Assembly (NCBI GenBank): GCA_902582315.1
Contig: CACHRP010000004.1
Coordinates: 62,001 to 126,000 of the forward strand
Direction of reading: 5' to 3'
DNA from: an uncultured Pelagibacteraceae bacterium
Lineage (GTDB): Bacteria; Pseudomonadota; Alphaproteobacteria; Pelagibacterales; Pelagibacteraceae
DNA: 64,000 bases
The notes under the pieces are model-generated. The model had not been told where the DNA came from. It saw only the letters and a program-made list of their open reading frames with translations, and did no database searches. This document shows, in pieces, positions 53,478 through 63,061 of this stretch. Every line of letters begins with the position of its first letter. The first letter of the stretch is position 1. The position numbers were made by a program, and so were the translations under genes.

Positions 53478-53887
53478 TGAAAATCATTTTAATTATGGGT
53501 TTACCTGGCGCAGGTAAAACAACTCTAGCAGATGAACTTGCACCAATGGTAAATGCAAAAAGATTAAATGCTGATGAAGTTAGAAAAGCTGCAAATGATT
53601 GGGATTTTTCTGCAGAGGGTAGAAAAAGACAAGCAAAGAGAATGGCAGATCTTGCCCTGAAACTTAAAGCAGAAGGAAGTTATGTTGTTGCTGATTTTAT
53701 TTGCCCAACACCGGAAGCAAGAAAATTATTTCCAGCTGATTATGTTGTTTGGGTGGATACTATAAAAGAGGGTAGATTCGATGATACAAATAAAATGTTT
53801 GTAAAACCTGACAAATTTGACTTCCACGTAACCTCTCAGGATGCCAAAAATTGGGCACCTAAGATATATGAAGATTTAAAAAAATAG
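53477..53887 (+). CDS. Small P-loop kinase, adenylylsulfate-kinase-like
   Basis: The 136 residues start with Walker A G-L-P-G-A-G-K-T (8-15), followed by R-L-N-A-D-E-V-R-K and V-A-D-F-I-C-P-T, as in APS kinases and related small-molecule kinases. It is shorter than bifunctional CysC (about 170-200 residues). It overlaps the DddP-like stop by one base. A nucleotidyltransferase of similar small size lies after the two autotransporter-like genes and may once have been its neighbour. The substrate is unknown. Confidence 0.7.
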   Translation: MKIILIMGLPGAGKTTLADELAPMVNAKRLNADEVRKAANDWDFSAEGRKRQAKRMADLALKLKAEGSYVVADFICPTPEARKLFPADYVVWVDTIKEGRFDDTNKMFVKPDKFDFHVTSQDAKNWAPKIYEDLKK

Positions 53888-53909
53888 ATTAAAAATACCT
53901 TTAATTTTT

Positions 53910-56027
53910 ATGAATAAAATTTTCAAATTGAAAATAATTACTTTAATTATTCTTATTTTGCAAAGTTCAATTGCTTTTGCGGCAATTTCATTCGTTGATG
54001 ATATTGATGTTCCTGCAAATGGTTCCAATGGTCAGAATATTCCTCATGGTGTAGCTTTTAATTCTGATGGTACAAAAATGTATATTATTGGTGCATCTGC
54101 GAACAGGGTAATTCAGTTTACATTAAGCACACCTTTTGATATTTCAGAAGCTACTCTTTTGGCAGGAAGCGTTTGTACCGAAGGAATCGCGGGTGATGGA
54201 TTAAAAATAACATTTAACTCAGATGGAACGAAATTTTTTTTAGTTGATGATGGTACTCAGGATGTGGAAATATTAACTTTAACTACTGCTTACGATATTT
54301 CAACTTGTAGTAATACCGGTAGTAAAGATTTTGGCACTACCAATCTGAGAGATTTAAAATTTAGTAATGATGGAAAAAAAGTTTTTTTATATGATGAAGG
54401 TGGAACTCATTCTATTAAACAATATTCACTTTCAAGCGCATTTGATATATCAAACCCTACTTTAGTTACAACATATACTGGCACAAGTAGTAAAACTTTA
54501 AAACAACTTACGGGTAATGAGAATAAAGTAAATGGCTTAGCATTTAGTTCTGATGGATCTAAAATGTTTGTAACAAATGATACAAAAATAACTGAATTTA
54601 CTTTGTCTAATCCTTTTGATTTATCAAATGTGACTTCAGAAGGTAGAGAAAATATATCAGATGAAATTGTCAAGATATCTGGAATAGCTTTTAATAATGA
54701 TGGTTCAAAAATGTTTATAGTAGATTTTAACACAAATAAAACATCTGACGTTCATGAATATAATTTAACTTGTGGTTTTGGAGTAAAAAAATGTATTGAT
54801 CCAACAGCAAATAAAGATGATGTAGCTTCTATTGAAAGTCAATCTGAAGCTACCAAAAAAATCATACAGCATACAACATTCCCAGTGATTAACCGCATGG
54901 AATGGTTAAGACGAAATAGCGGAAGAGTTAATTTAACTAATCAAAACATTAAGATTCGGTTTAATAATGCAATTTTGAATTCCTTAACAGATACTTTAGT
55001 TCCAATTTATTTTTCCAATGATGGTAATAGTGGGTTGGATTATCAAAATGCAAGCTGGTCTTTTTGGAGCGAAGGAACTATCAGCATCGGAAGTACGGGT
55101 GACACTAGTCAATCCTCATCAAAAAGTATTAACACTTCTGCCATTACTCTTGGAGCAGATAAAAAAGGTCAGGATAATATAATAAGAGGTATTGCTTTAA
55201 GATTTGGTGCTGATGATGTTGATGTTGGTGACCTTGGAAGTGCTTTAGATATGAATTCTTTTAGTTTAACTTTTTATGAAACAAAGCCAAAAGGAGAACA
55301 AAGATTTACAGATCATTTATTAGGCATGAGTTTTATAAATTCAAATTTAATAAATAACAGTGGGTCTCAATCAACAAATGGTGACAGATACGGCGAACAA
55401 TTATACGGATCCTTTAGCTTGAGAGATACGTTTTCAAAAAATCGATTAAATTTTACTCCTAAATTAAAAATTAATTATGGAATAACACATTTAGGCGCAT
55501 ATAAAGAAACAGGATCTGAAGGATTAAATTTAGAATATAAAGATCAATATATAGGTAATTTTACATCATCTGTAGGAACAAGTTTAGATAATACTTACGA
55601 TTTTGAAGTTGGATCCTTTATTCCGTATTTTGATTTTGAATATTATGCCGATATGAGTCCAGCCTCAAAACAGACATTCTCTTACGTTTCTAATGGTGAG
55701 GAATTTACTTTGAAAGGCATAGAAAACTCTACTCACAATTTTATAGGTGGTATTGGATTTGATTTTGTGTCGGAGACTGGTTTAACTTTTATGACTAAAT
55801 ACACCAGGGATCAGGCTCAAAATAGTAAGAATGATAGCTTTAATATTGCTTTAGATTACAGAGGTTCTCAAAGGTCTTCTTATGCAATGTCCATTCAAGA
55901 TACATCTGCTAAGTTTTCACATGATAAAGAACTAAATAATTTTAAAATTAACATAGATAGTCACTATGATTTTTTAAAAAACGACCCAGATTATGGGCTT
56001 TATTTAAAAATTTCGAATATAAATTAA
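53910..56027 (+). CDS. Surface protein: N-terminal propeller-like repeats plus C-terminal outer-membrane barrel
   Basis: The 705 residues begin with a signal peptide (about 1-25). Residues 30-300 hold five to six repeats of the type F-N-S-D-G-T-K-M-Y/F with a P-F-D-I-S turn, a beta-propeller pattern. The part from about residue 330 has the W-S-E-G-T-I-S-I-G and A-L-R-F-G-A-D-D-V-D-V-G-D motifs that precede autotransporter-like beta-barrels, and the final strands alternate hydrophobic residues. It should be anchored in the outer membrane with the propeller exposed. The next gene is a paralogue with the same layout. Confidence 0.75.
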   Translation: MNKIFKLKIITLIILILQSSIAFAAISFVDDIDVPANGSNGQNIPHGVAFNSDGTKMYIIGASANRVIQFTLSTPFDISEATLLAGSVCTEGIAGDGLKITFNSDGTKFFLVDDGTQDVEILTLTTAYDISTCSNTGSKDFGTTNLRDLKFSNDGKKVFLYDEGGTHSIKQYSLSSAFDISNPTLVTTYTGTSSKTLKQLTGNENKVNGLAFSSDGSKMFVTNDTKITEFTLSNPFDLSNVTSEGRENISDEIVKISGIAFNNDGSKMFIVDFNTNKTSDVHEYNLTCGFGVKKCIDPTANKDDVASIESQSEATKKIIQHTTFPVINRMEWLRRNSGRVNLTNQNIKIRFNNAILNSLTDTLVPIYFSNDGNSGLDYQNASWSFWSEGTISIGSTGDTSQSSSKSINTSAITLGADKKGQDNIIRGIALRFGADDVDVGDLGSALDMNSFSLTFYETKPKGEQRFTDHLLGMSFINSNLINNSGSQSTNGDRYGEQLYGSFSLRDTFSKNRLNFTPKLKINYGITHLGAYKETGSEGLNLEYKDQYIGNFTSSVGTSLDNTYDFEVGSFIPYFDFEYYADMSPASKQTFSYVSNGEEFTLKGIENSTHNFIGGIGFDFVSETGLTFMTKYTRDQAQNSKNDSFNIALDYRGSQRSSYAMSIQDTSAKFSHDKELNNFKINIDSHYDFLKNDPDYGLYLKISNIN

Positions 56028-56138
56028 ATTTAATATAAATATTAAAATAAGTACGCAAGAATTAACAAGTTTTTCTGTAAATTTCGCATATAAATTTACC
56101 TTTTAATCTGCTGTAGATTTTGGATATAAAATGTTTTT

Positions 56139-58460
56139 ATGAAGTTTTTGAGAACAATTGTATTGTCATTAATTTTTTTATTCCCGATTTCTAATTCATT
56201 TGGTGCTATGACTTTTAACCAAAAAGCTGAAGTTCATGATTATGATACTACTGGAACAACTGGTCTTACAGCTGGTATTGAATTTAATAACCATGGAACA
56301 AAAATGTTTATAAGTTACGCTAATAAATTTAGTGGTTCATCTACTCATTTTATAAATGAGTATAATTTAACTATTCCCTATGATGTTTCATCTAAAGTCT
56401 ACGCAGGTGATGGCGAAAGATGTGTATTAACTGGAACCGACGGATTTACAATATATGACTTAGAATTTAGTAGTGATGGAATGAGATTATTTGTTGTCTC
56501 TAGACGTATGGCAGCTGGGGATCAAGACGGAGATAAGGTTTATGGATTTGATTTAACTTCACCTTATGATATTTCGACTTGTTCACTAGCTTCAGAAACC
56601 GAAAATTTAGATAATGCAGTATTCACAATTGGTAGTAACGCTGGAGATTTTGGTTATACTCGAAATGCGTCAGATGTACTAAATAATTTAGCAGATCATA
56701 GACTACAGGGTGTTGAGATAAATAATAATGGTACCAAATTATTTTTAATTTTTATGGATTCTGCAAGTGAAACTGTTAATGGCAGGCTATATGAATTCAA
56801 CCTCTCCACTCCATATGATGTCTCAACATTATCAATCGTTACTTCTGCTGGAATTGCATTAGGAACTGAAACTCAAACTGGTGTAAATAATCCAGCAGGG
56901 ATGAGATTTAGTCCTAATGGAAAAAGATTAATTATAACAAGTCATCATCATGCCGGAATACAAAGAGTTTTGCAAATTAGTCTTTCAAAAGGTTTTGATA
57001 CATCCTCATTCACAATTGATGGTAGTAGAATTCTTGGTGGAGCCGGTCTTGAAATGTCTGAAACAAACACACAAACAAGAGGAGCTGCATTTAGTGGGGC
57101 CGGACTTAAAGTATATATAGGAAGTGATAGAAATCAAAATAATGATGAAGTTTATGAATATGATTTAGTATGTCCATTTAATATTATTGACGGAGTAGAA
57201 TGTGAAGCTATGACAGAGGGTGATCGAACTGGTATGGCAGAGGCACAAATGGAACTTGCTAGAAGAACGATTGACCATTCAACAAATTCAGCTTTAAACA
57301 GATTAAAATGGATAAGAAGAAACAAAGATAAACAAGATTTAACAAATTTACAGATTGATATCAACTTCTCAAATCAAATGCTAGCTTCTCTTACAGAAGC
57401 AGTAAAGACATCGGCCATAAAAAAATACAAACCCTTTAAAGATAAAAATGTATTTTATTGGAGCGAGGGAAGTATTTCAGTTGGAAAAGTGGGAGACACC
57501 AATGTTTCAACTTCAAAAGAAATTAATGCAAACTCTTTAACAATTGGTGCAGACAAATTTACCGACAATAATGGTATTATTGGATGGGCTCTTCGATATG
57601 GAAACGATCATACTAAAGTAGGTTACAATGGTAGCAACATGAATGCAGACACTTTCAACCTTACACTGTACAACACCAGACCCTCATCTATTGACAATAA
57701 ATATATTGATACAATCTTTGGAATTGGAAAACTTAATTTGGATATCCTAAATTTAATTGATGGTGAAAATTTAGTCGCCAAAAGATCTGGAAGACAAATG
57801 TATGGAACAGTTAAGCTTAAAGATGAAATTATTAAAAATACATTAACAATAATTCCATCTGCTCAAATTGATTTTGGTCACACAATATTTGATTCTTATA
57901 AAGAAACTGGAACGACTGCAATGAGCTTTAAGAAACAACATGTAAAATCTAGAAACATCAGAGCAGCTATTGCAGCGGTAGATAAAATTGAAAATGAAAA
58001 ATATTCAATTAAAAGACATGGAAAATTAGAATATCAAGCTAACTTGAAACGTTCTTCAAATATTAAATATACATATAAAGACGATTCTTCAAAATCATTT
58101 CAAACGAAACTACACTCAGGATCTTTGCACAATATAAATGGAGAGATCGGTATAGATATAATTTTCCCAGAAAATTATAGTATTTTTATAATCTATGAAA
58201 GAAAACAAACCTTTGACTATAGAGGTCTACATCATGGATATGGTTCAGGATATACAGACAACCTGTATATAGCTTTAGGTTATTTACCAGGAAAAGATAC
58301 TGAGTATGCATTAAAATTGAATAGTACAGATAATTTAATGTCACAACTTGAGATTAAAAAAGATATAAAAGGATTTGATTTAATATTTAATTTGAATGAT
58401 GATTTAACAAATATAGGCGATGCAAGAGAAGCTTATATTGAACTAAATAAAGTCTTTTAA
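56139..58460 (+). CDS. Paralogous propeller-barrel surface protein
   Basis: The 773 residues repeat the architecture of the upstream gene: signal peptide, propeller repeats (I-E-F-N-N-H-G-T-K-M-F, L-E-F-S-S-D-G-M-R-L-F, with P-Y-D-V-S turns), a helical linker with E-A-Q-M-E-L-A, then Y-W-S-E-G-S-I-S-V-G and A-L-R-Y-G-N-D-H before the barrel strands. The two proteins are related but widely diverged, which suggests an old tandem duplication. The 111-bp gap before it shows no clear terminator. Ligands of such propellers are unknown. Confidence 0.75.
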   Translation: MKFLRTIVLSLIFLFPISNSFGAMTFNQKAEVHDYDTTGTTGLTAGIEFNNHGTKMFISYANKFSGSSTHFINEYNLTIPYDVSSKVYAGDGERCVLTGTDGFTIYDLEFSSDGMRLFVVSRRMAAGDQDGDKVYGFDLTSPYDISTCSLASETENLDNAVFTIGSNAGDFGYTRNASDVLNNLADHRLQGVEINNNGTKLFLIFMDSASETVNGRLYEFNLSTPYDVSTLSIVTSAGIALGTETQTGVNNPAGMRFSPNGKRLIITSHHHAGIQRVLQISLSKGFDTSSFTIDGSRILGGAGLEMSETNTQTRGAAFSGAGLKVYIGSDRNQNNDEVYEYDLVCPFNIIDGVECEAMTEGDRTGMAEAQMELARRTIDHSTNSALNRLKWIRRNKDKQDLTNLQIDINFSNQMLASLTEAVKTSAIKKYKPFKDKNVFYWSEGSISVGKVGDTNVSTSKEINANSLTIGADKFTDNNGIIGWALRYGNDHTKVGYNGSNMNADTFNLTLYNTRPSSIDNKYIDTIFGIGKLNLDILNLIDGENLVAKRSGRQMYGTVKLKDEIIKNTLTIIPSAQIDFGHTIFDSYKETGTTAMSFKKQHVKSRNIRAAIAAVDKIENEKYSIKRHGKLEYQANLKRSSNIKYTYKDDSSKSFQTKLHSGSLHNINGEIGIDIIFPENYSIFIIYERKQTFDYRGLHHGYGSGYTDNLYIALGYLPGKDTEYALKLNSTDNLMSQLEIKKDIKGFDLIFNLNDDLTNIGDAREAYIELNKVF

Positions 58461-58500
58461 TTTCAATAATTAAGATTAAACTAATCATTGAGGAGTACCG

Positions 58501-58875
58501 ATGAGTTATAAGTGGGATAACAAAAAACCAACTGCACAAATGCTAGGAAGGTGGCAACCATTTCATGACGGCCACTACGCTTTATTTAAAGAAATAATTA
58601 AAAAAACAGGACAAGTTTGTATTCAAATAAGAGATGTACAGGGAGTAGATGATAATCCATTTGATTTTGAAACAGTTAAGAAAAAAATAGAGGAGAGATT
58701 AAACCCTGAATTTGAAGGAAGATTTAAAGTGATATTGGTACCAAATATAACTAATATTTGTTACGGTAGGGGAGTAGGGTATAAAATTGAGGAAATAGTG
58801 TTATCTGAAGAAATACAAAAAATATCTGCAACAAAAATTAGAGCTAAAATGCGAGAAGACGGAGATTTAAAGTGA
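58501..58875 (+). CDS. Small nucleotidyltransferase (cytidylyltransferase-like)
   Basis: The 124 residues carry H-D-G-H at 22-25 and I-S-A-T-K-I-R at 108-114, the two signatures of the HIGH-type nucleotidyltransferase superfamily (NMN adenylyltransferase, CTP:phosphocholine-like). A GAGGAG site precedes the ATG. It is shorter than most members. It overlaps the 2OG oxygenase gene by four bases, so it probably acts in the same pathway. The nucleotide and acceptor are unknown. Confidence 0.78.
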   Translation: MSYKWDNKKPTAQMLGRWQPFHDGHYALFKEIIKKTGQVCIQIRDVQGVDDNPFDFETVKKKIEERLNPEFEGRFKVILVPNITNICYGRGVGYKIEEIVLSEEIQKISATKIRAKMREDGDLK

Positions 58876-59723
58876 ATGCAAGACTTAAATCAATTGTAGA
58901 TTTAGAAAAATATCCAATTCAAGACTTAAACTCACCAATAATAAAAAAATTAGTTGAAAAATGTAAAAAAGAGTTAGACGAAGATAGTTGTTCAACAATT
59001 CCAAATTTTATCCTGCCAAAGTCATTAGCAATAATGAATAAAGAATTAGAAAAGCAACTTGATGAAGTTTATATGTCTAAAGAAAAAATTAATCCTTATT
59101 TGTATGCCAAAGACGATCCAGAGTTACCAAAAGATCACCCTAAAAGAACATTTATGAATAGATTTAATGGATATTTGAATTCAGATTGTTTTCTAAAAGG
59201 TTCAGAAATGAAATTTTTGTACGAAACTGAAGAACTTTTAAAATTTGTTTCATTATGTTTAGGAGTTTCACCAATATATAGATGGGCAGATCCTTTGGCT
59301 TGTCATGCATATAATGTTATGGAGCCAGAGGGAATTTTGCCTTGGCATTTTGATAGTTGTGAATTTACATTAAGTTTAATGATCCAAAAACCTGAGAAAG
59401 GTGGAATATTTGAATATTGCCCGAATATAAGAGAACCTGGTAATGAAAATTTTGATGAGGTTAAAAAAGTTTTAAATGGAGATAGGTCAAGAGTTAGACA
59501 ATTAAAATTAGAGCCAGGAGATTTGCAAATATTCAAAGGAAGATTCACATTACATAGAGTGACCAAAGTAGAAGGAAATAAATCTAGATATATGTGTATT
59601 CCTGCTTATGTTCTTGATCCTTGGAGAGTAAATACACCAGAGCATTCAAAAGCAATTTATGGAAAAGTTTTACCAATCCATTTAGAAAGAAATGTTGCTC
59701 GATCAGATGGTTTAACAGATTAA
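58872..59723 (+). CDS. Iron/2-oxoglutarate-dependent dioxygenase
   Basis: The start is GTG at 58872, overlapping the nucleotidyltransferase stop. The 283 residues show the facial triad H159-x-D161 (W-H-F-D) and H228, with R239 as the 2-oxoglutarate carboxylate anchor (L-H-R-V-T and S-R-Y). It would hydroxylate an unidentified substrate. The next gene is a carnitine-dehydrogenase-like enzyme that oxidises 3-hydroxy quaternary amines, so a carnitine-type compound made by hydroxylation is an attractive but unproven substrate. Confidence 0.75.
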   Translation: MNARLKSIVDLEKYPIQDLNSPIIKKLVEKCKKELDEDSCSTIPNFILPKSLAIMNKELEKQLDEVYMSKEKINPYLYAKDDPELPKDHPKRTFMNRFNGYLNSDCFLKGSEMKFLYETEELLKFVSLCLGVSPIYRWADPLACHAYNVMEPEGILPWHFDSCEFTLSLMIQKPEKGGIFEYCPNIREPGNENFDEVKKVLNGDRSRVRQLKLEPGDLQIFKGRFTLHRVTKVEGNKSRYMCIPAYVLDPWRVNTPEHSKAIYGKVLPIHLERNVARSDGLTD

Positions 59724-60662
59724 ATGATTAAAAAGATTGCTGTAATTGGTACTGGAGTTATAGGTACTGGTTGGATTATTAGATGTTTGGCCCATAATTT
59801 TAAGGTTGTAGCCTATGACAAAGACCCTCGGTTAAAAAAAAAAATAATAGAGGAGATAAAAAGAGCATCACCATTTGTTAAAAAACTCTTTAACAAAAAA
59901 AAAATCAATCTTAAAAATTTTCAATATGTAACCTCTTTAGAGGTAGCACTTAAAGATGCAGACTTTATTCAAGAAAACGCTACAGAAAATTATAAAATTA
60001 AAACTAAATTAATGAGTCTTATTGGAAATTACGCAAAAAATAATGCAATTATTTCATCTAGTTCTTCTGGCCTACTTCCTACAAAAATTTATTCAAAATG
60101 TAGAAATCCTGCAAGAACTATGATTGGACATCCATTTAATCCAGTTTACTTATGTCCCGGAGTTGAAGTAGTTGCTGGAAAAAAAACTAAAATAAAATTT
60201 TTAAATAAAGCCAATAAATTTTATAAATCTATTTCTATGAATCCAATTATCGTTAAAAAGGAATTACCTGGATATTTAGCAGATAGATTACAAGAAGCCT
60301 TATGGAGGGAAGGTTTACATATTATTAATGAAGGTTATGCAACCACTAAAGATTTAGATAGAGCTATAGAGGACGGACCAGGACTTAGATGGTCATTGAT
60401 GGGAACATTTTTAACTTTCCACTTAGCAGGTGGTAAACTCGGAATGAAACATATGTTAGAACAATTTGGACCAGCATTAAAATTACCATGGACAAAATTA
60501 AAAGCTCCGGAACTTTCAAAAAAATTATCTAGTAGAGTTATTAGCGGTACAAAATCACAAGCAAAAGGTAAGTCTGTGGCAATGATCTCCAGCATCCGAG
60601 ATGAATATCTAGTTAATCTTCAAAAGCTTAGAAAGAAATATGAAGACAAATTAAGGAAATGA
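59724..60662 (+). CDS. L-carnitine 3-dehydrogenase-like enzyme
   Basis: The 312 residues are a 3-hydroxyacyl-CoA dehydrogenase family protein with G-T-G-V-I-G-T-G (9-16), S-S-S-S-G-L near 112 and G-H-P-F-N-P-V-Y-L near 135. The later G-P-G-L-R-W-S-L-M-G-T-F-L and F-G-P-A-L-K-L-P-W-T-K-L blocks are characteristic of carnitine 3-dehydrogenase (LcdH). The known reaction makes 3-dehydrocarnitine, which is then split toward glycine betaine. That product would feed bhmT in this window. The partner cleavage enzyme and thioesterase are not present. Confidence 0.72.
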   Translation: MIKKIAVIGTGVIGTGWIIRCLAHNFKVVAYDKDPRLKKKIIEEIKRASPFVKKLFNKKKINLKNFQYVTSLEVALKDADFIQENATENYKIKTKLMSLIGNYAKNNAIISSSSSGLLPTKIYSKCRNPARTMIGHPFNPVYLCPGVEVVAGKKTKIKFLNKANKFYKSISMNPIIVKKELPGYLADRLQEALWREGLHIINEGYATTKDLDRAIEDGPGLRWSLMGTFLTFHLAGGKLGMKHMLEQFGPALKLPWTKLKAPELSKKLSSRVISGTKSQAKGKSVAMISSIRDEYLVNLQKLRKKYEDKLRK

Positions 60663-60677
60663 TTGTACTTAAATATC

Positions 60678-61451
60678 ATGACCGTATTGGTAAAAAATTT
60701 AGGAAATGGAATTAAGAATGTAAAAATTAATGATCCAAAGTCCTATAACTCATTAACTTTTGCAACTCTAAACCTACTTTTAAAAACCTTTCAAAAAATG
60801 GATAAAGATAATTCGACAAGAGTAATTATCTTAGAAGGAGTTGGTAAAGGCTTTAGCGCAGGTCACAACCTTAAAGAAGTAAGAGGACTTAAAAAAAGAT
60901 CAAAATATTTAAAGTTATTTAACCTTTGTTCAAAATTAATGATCCAAATTGTAGAAGGACGTAAACCTGTAATTGCTAAAGTTCATGGTGCAGCTTATGC
61001 GGCTGGATGTCAATTAGTTGCAAGTTGTGACTTAGCTTATAGTACCAACGATGCAATGTTTGCAACACCAGGTGTTAACATTGGATTGTTTTGTAGCACA
61101 CCTATGGTTGCAGTAAGTAGAAAAGTTACAAGAAAAAGAATGATGAAAATGCTTCTGACAGGAGAACCAATTAAAGCAAACTATGCAAAAGAAGTTGGAT
61201 TGATAAATGATCATTTTTCAAAAAAGAATTTAAATAAAGAAGTTATGAAAATTGCTAAAACAATTTCTTCAAAATCAAATTTAACAATTAAAATTGGAAA
61301 ACAAGCTTTCTATAAGCAGTTAGAGATGCCATTAAAAAAAGCTTATGATTTCACTGCAAAAATGATGACACTTAATATGATGTCAATTGATGCTAAAGAA
61401 GGTATTCAGGCATTTTTAGAAAAAAGAAAACCTAAATGGAAAAATAAATAA
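60678..61451 (+). CDS. Enoyl-CoA hydratase/isomerase family protein
   Basis: The start is set at ATG 60678; the frame extends five codons upstream to a TTG at 60663 without a better site. The 257 residues carry the crotonase oxyanion-hole blocks G-F-S-A-G-H-N-L near residue 60 and A-A-Y-A-A-G-C-Q-L near 105. The substrate cannot be told. It lies 15 bases after the carnitine-dehydrogenase-like gene and may act on the same or an acrylyl/crotonyl-type CoA ester. Confidence 0.85.
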   Translation: MTVLVKNLGNGIKNVKINDPKSYNSLTFATLNLLLKTFQKMDKDNSTRVIILEGVGKGFSAGHNLKEVRGLKKRSKYLKLFNLCSKLMIQIVEGRKPVIAKVHGAAYAAGCQLVASCDLAYSTNDAMFATPGVNIGLFCSTPMVAVSRKVTRKRMMKMLLTGEPIKANYAKEVGLINDHFSKKNLNKEVMKIAKTISSKSNLTIKIGKQAFYKQLEMPLKKAYDFTAKMMTLNMMSIDAKEGIQAFLEKRKPKWKNK

Positions 61452-61918
61452 TGACTGACGAGCAGATTAAAAATATTTTAGAAAAGTCAAAAACAATTGC
61501 AATGATTGGAATTAGCTCTGAAAAAAAAGGTGAAGATCCAAAAAATTTAAAAAGAAAACCTGCAAATGTAGTGATGAAATATATGCAAGACTTTGGTTAT
61601 AAAGTGTATCCAATCAATCCTTTTGCAGAAGGTGAAATAGTCAATAATGAAAAAGTATTAGCTGACTTAAAAAATGTTCCAGAAAAAATTGATATTGTTG
61701 ACGTATTCAGGCCTTCAAAAGAAACACCAGGCATTGCACAACAAGCTAAAGAAATCGGATCAAAAGTTTTATGGTTGCAATATGGAATTCATAGTGACGA
61801 AGCAAAAGCAATTGCTGAAAGTTCGAATATGGAGTTTATATCTAATAGATGTATTAAGCAGGAATACCAAAAGATTTTCCAAAAATCCAATCCTGTTTTT
61901 CCAGCACTGAAAAATTAG
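61451..61918 (+). CDS. CoA-binding domain protein (YccU-like)
   Basis: The 155 residues form a single Rossmann-type CoA-binding domain: I-A-M-I-G-I-S-S-E near the N-terminus, Y-K-V-Y-P-I-N-P-F and V-D-V-F-R-P-S-K-E, and S-N-R-C-I-K-Q-E-Y near the end. These proteins bind CoA, but their role is not settled. It shares its first base with the hydratase stop (TAATG) and its last base with the next start. Confidence 0.85.
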   Translation: MTDEQIKNILEKSKTIAMIGISSEKKGEDPKNLKRKPANVVMKYMQDFGYKVYPINPFAEGEIVNNEKVLADLKNVPEKIDIVDVFRPSKETPGIAQQAKEIGSKVLWLQYGIHSDEAKAIAESSNMEFISNRCIKQEYQKIFQKSNPVFPALKN

Positions 61919-62490
61919 TGAAAAAGTTTTTATTGATAAGTTTTATTTTTTTTTTAGCAACAAATGTTGTTAAATCTGAAATATCAAAAGCTTATTTTGC
62001 AGGAGGATGTTTTTGGTGTATGGAAGAGGTTTTTGAAAAGACAGAAGGAGTGATTGAAGTAATATCAGGATACTCAGGTGGAACCTCAAAAAATCCTACT
62101 TATAAAGAAGTTACATATGGTGATACAGGACATTTCGAGGTTGTTGAAGTTGTTTATAATAAATCAAAAATAAATTTTGAAAATCTAGCAAATATTTTTT
62201 GGAAAAATATCGATCCTTTCGATAAAGCAGGTCAGTTTTGTGATAAAGGATACAGTTATAGGTCTGTTGCGTTTTATACAAATAATGATGAAAAGAAACT
62301 TATAGATGATGATATTCAAGAAATTGAGAAAAAATTTAATCAAAAAGTAGTTACATATGTAAGGAAATTTGAAATATTTTATAAAGCAGAGGAACATCAT
62401 CAAGATTATTATAAAGAGAAATTTTTAAATTATTTGCTATATAAAGAGGGATGTGGAAGACAAAGAAAATTAGATAATATTTGGCAATGA
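61918..62490 (+). CDS. msrA: Peptide methionine sulfoxide reductase A, exported
   Basis: The 190 residues begin with a hydrophobic leader (about 1-20), then the active site G-G-C-F-W-C at 29-34 with catalytic C31. G-Y-S-G-G-T, Y-G-D-T-G-H-F-E and E-E-H-H-Q-D-Y follow as expected for MsrA. It repairs methionine sulfoxide in proteins, here probably in the periplasm. The start is GTG, overlapping the previous stop by one base. The end overlaps the next ATG. Confidence 0.92.
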   Translation: MKKFLLISFIFFLATNVVKSEISKAYFAGGCFWCMEEVFEKTEGVIEVISGYSGGTSKNPTYKEVTYGDTGHFEVVEVVYNKSKINFENLANIFWKNIDPFDKAGQFCDKGYSYRSVAFYTNNDEKKLIDDDIQEIEKKFNQKVVTYVRKFEIFYKAEEHHQDYYKEKFLNYLLYKEGCGRQRKLDNIWQ

Positions 62491-63056
62491 AAAATATTTT
62501 TTTAGTATATGGACATTATAATGATAATTCATTTAATGCAGCGATAAGAGAAACCTTTTTAGAAGAAGCAAAACAAAAAGGATTTTCTGTTGATTGTGTA
62601 GATCTATACAAAGAAAAATTCGATCCAGTATTTGCTGGTGAAAAACCAGATGATACAGTCCTAGATCACCAAAAACGAATTGAAAAATCAAATATAATTG
62701 TTTTGATTGCACCTATTTGGAATTTTAGAATGCCTGCAATTGTTGAGGGATGGATAGACAAAGTTTTATCTCCACCTTGGGCATTTAGATTTAAAAAAAT
62801 TATTGGTAATTATGGTTATCCTATTGGAAACTTAAAAGGAAAAAGAGCAGTAGTATTTTGTACCTATGGATCACCTCAATTTGCAATTAGAACTTTTTTT
62901 TTAAATATGCCAACTAAAAGATTAAGACGAGGTGTATTTAACATATGTGGGATAACTAATGTAATATATAAAAGGTATTTTGCAGTTCCTTTTGTTTCTG
63001 ATCAAAAGAGGAAAAAATTTTTAGAAGATGTTAGAAAAACTGTAAGAAGTTTATAA
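62487..63056 (+). CDS. NAD(P)H-dependent flavin oxidoreductase (NQO1/KefF-like)
   Basis: The start is ATG 62487 (ATGA overlap with msrA); a TTG two codons upstream is not needed. The 189 residues have the flavodoxin-like fold of quinone reductases: L-V-Y-G-H-Y-N-D near the N-terminus, A-P-I-W-N-F-R-M-P-A near 80 and a Y-G-S-P-Q-F loop near 128. It probably reduces quinones or other electrophiles with NAD(P)H and FMN. With msrA it may form a stress-response pair. Confidence 0.82.
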   Translation: MKNIFLVYGHYNDNSFNAAIRETFLEEAKQKGFSVDCVDLYKEKFDPVFAGEKPDDTVLDHQKRIEKSNIIVLIAPIWNFRMPAIVEGWIDKVLSPPWAFRFKKIIGNYGYPIGNLKGKRAVVFCTYGSPQFAIRTFFLNMPTKRLRRGVFNICGITNVIYKRYFAVPFVSDQKRKKFLEDVRKTVRSL

Positions 63057-63061
63057 TTAAT

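Noticed and set aside
60663..60677. TTG start for the enoyl-CoA hydratase
   Set aside because: The ATG five codons later begins the family-like sequence and the TTG adds only a short unconserved stretch.
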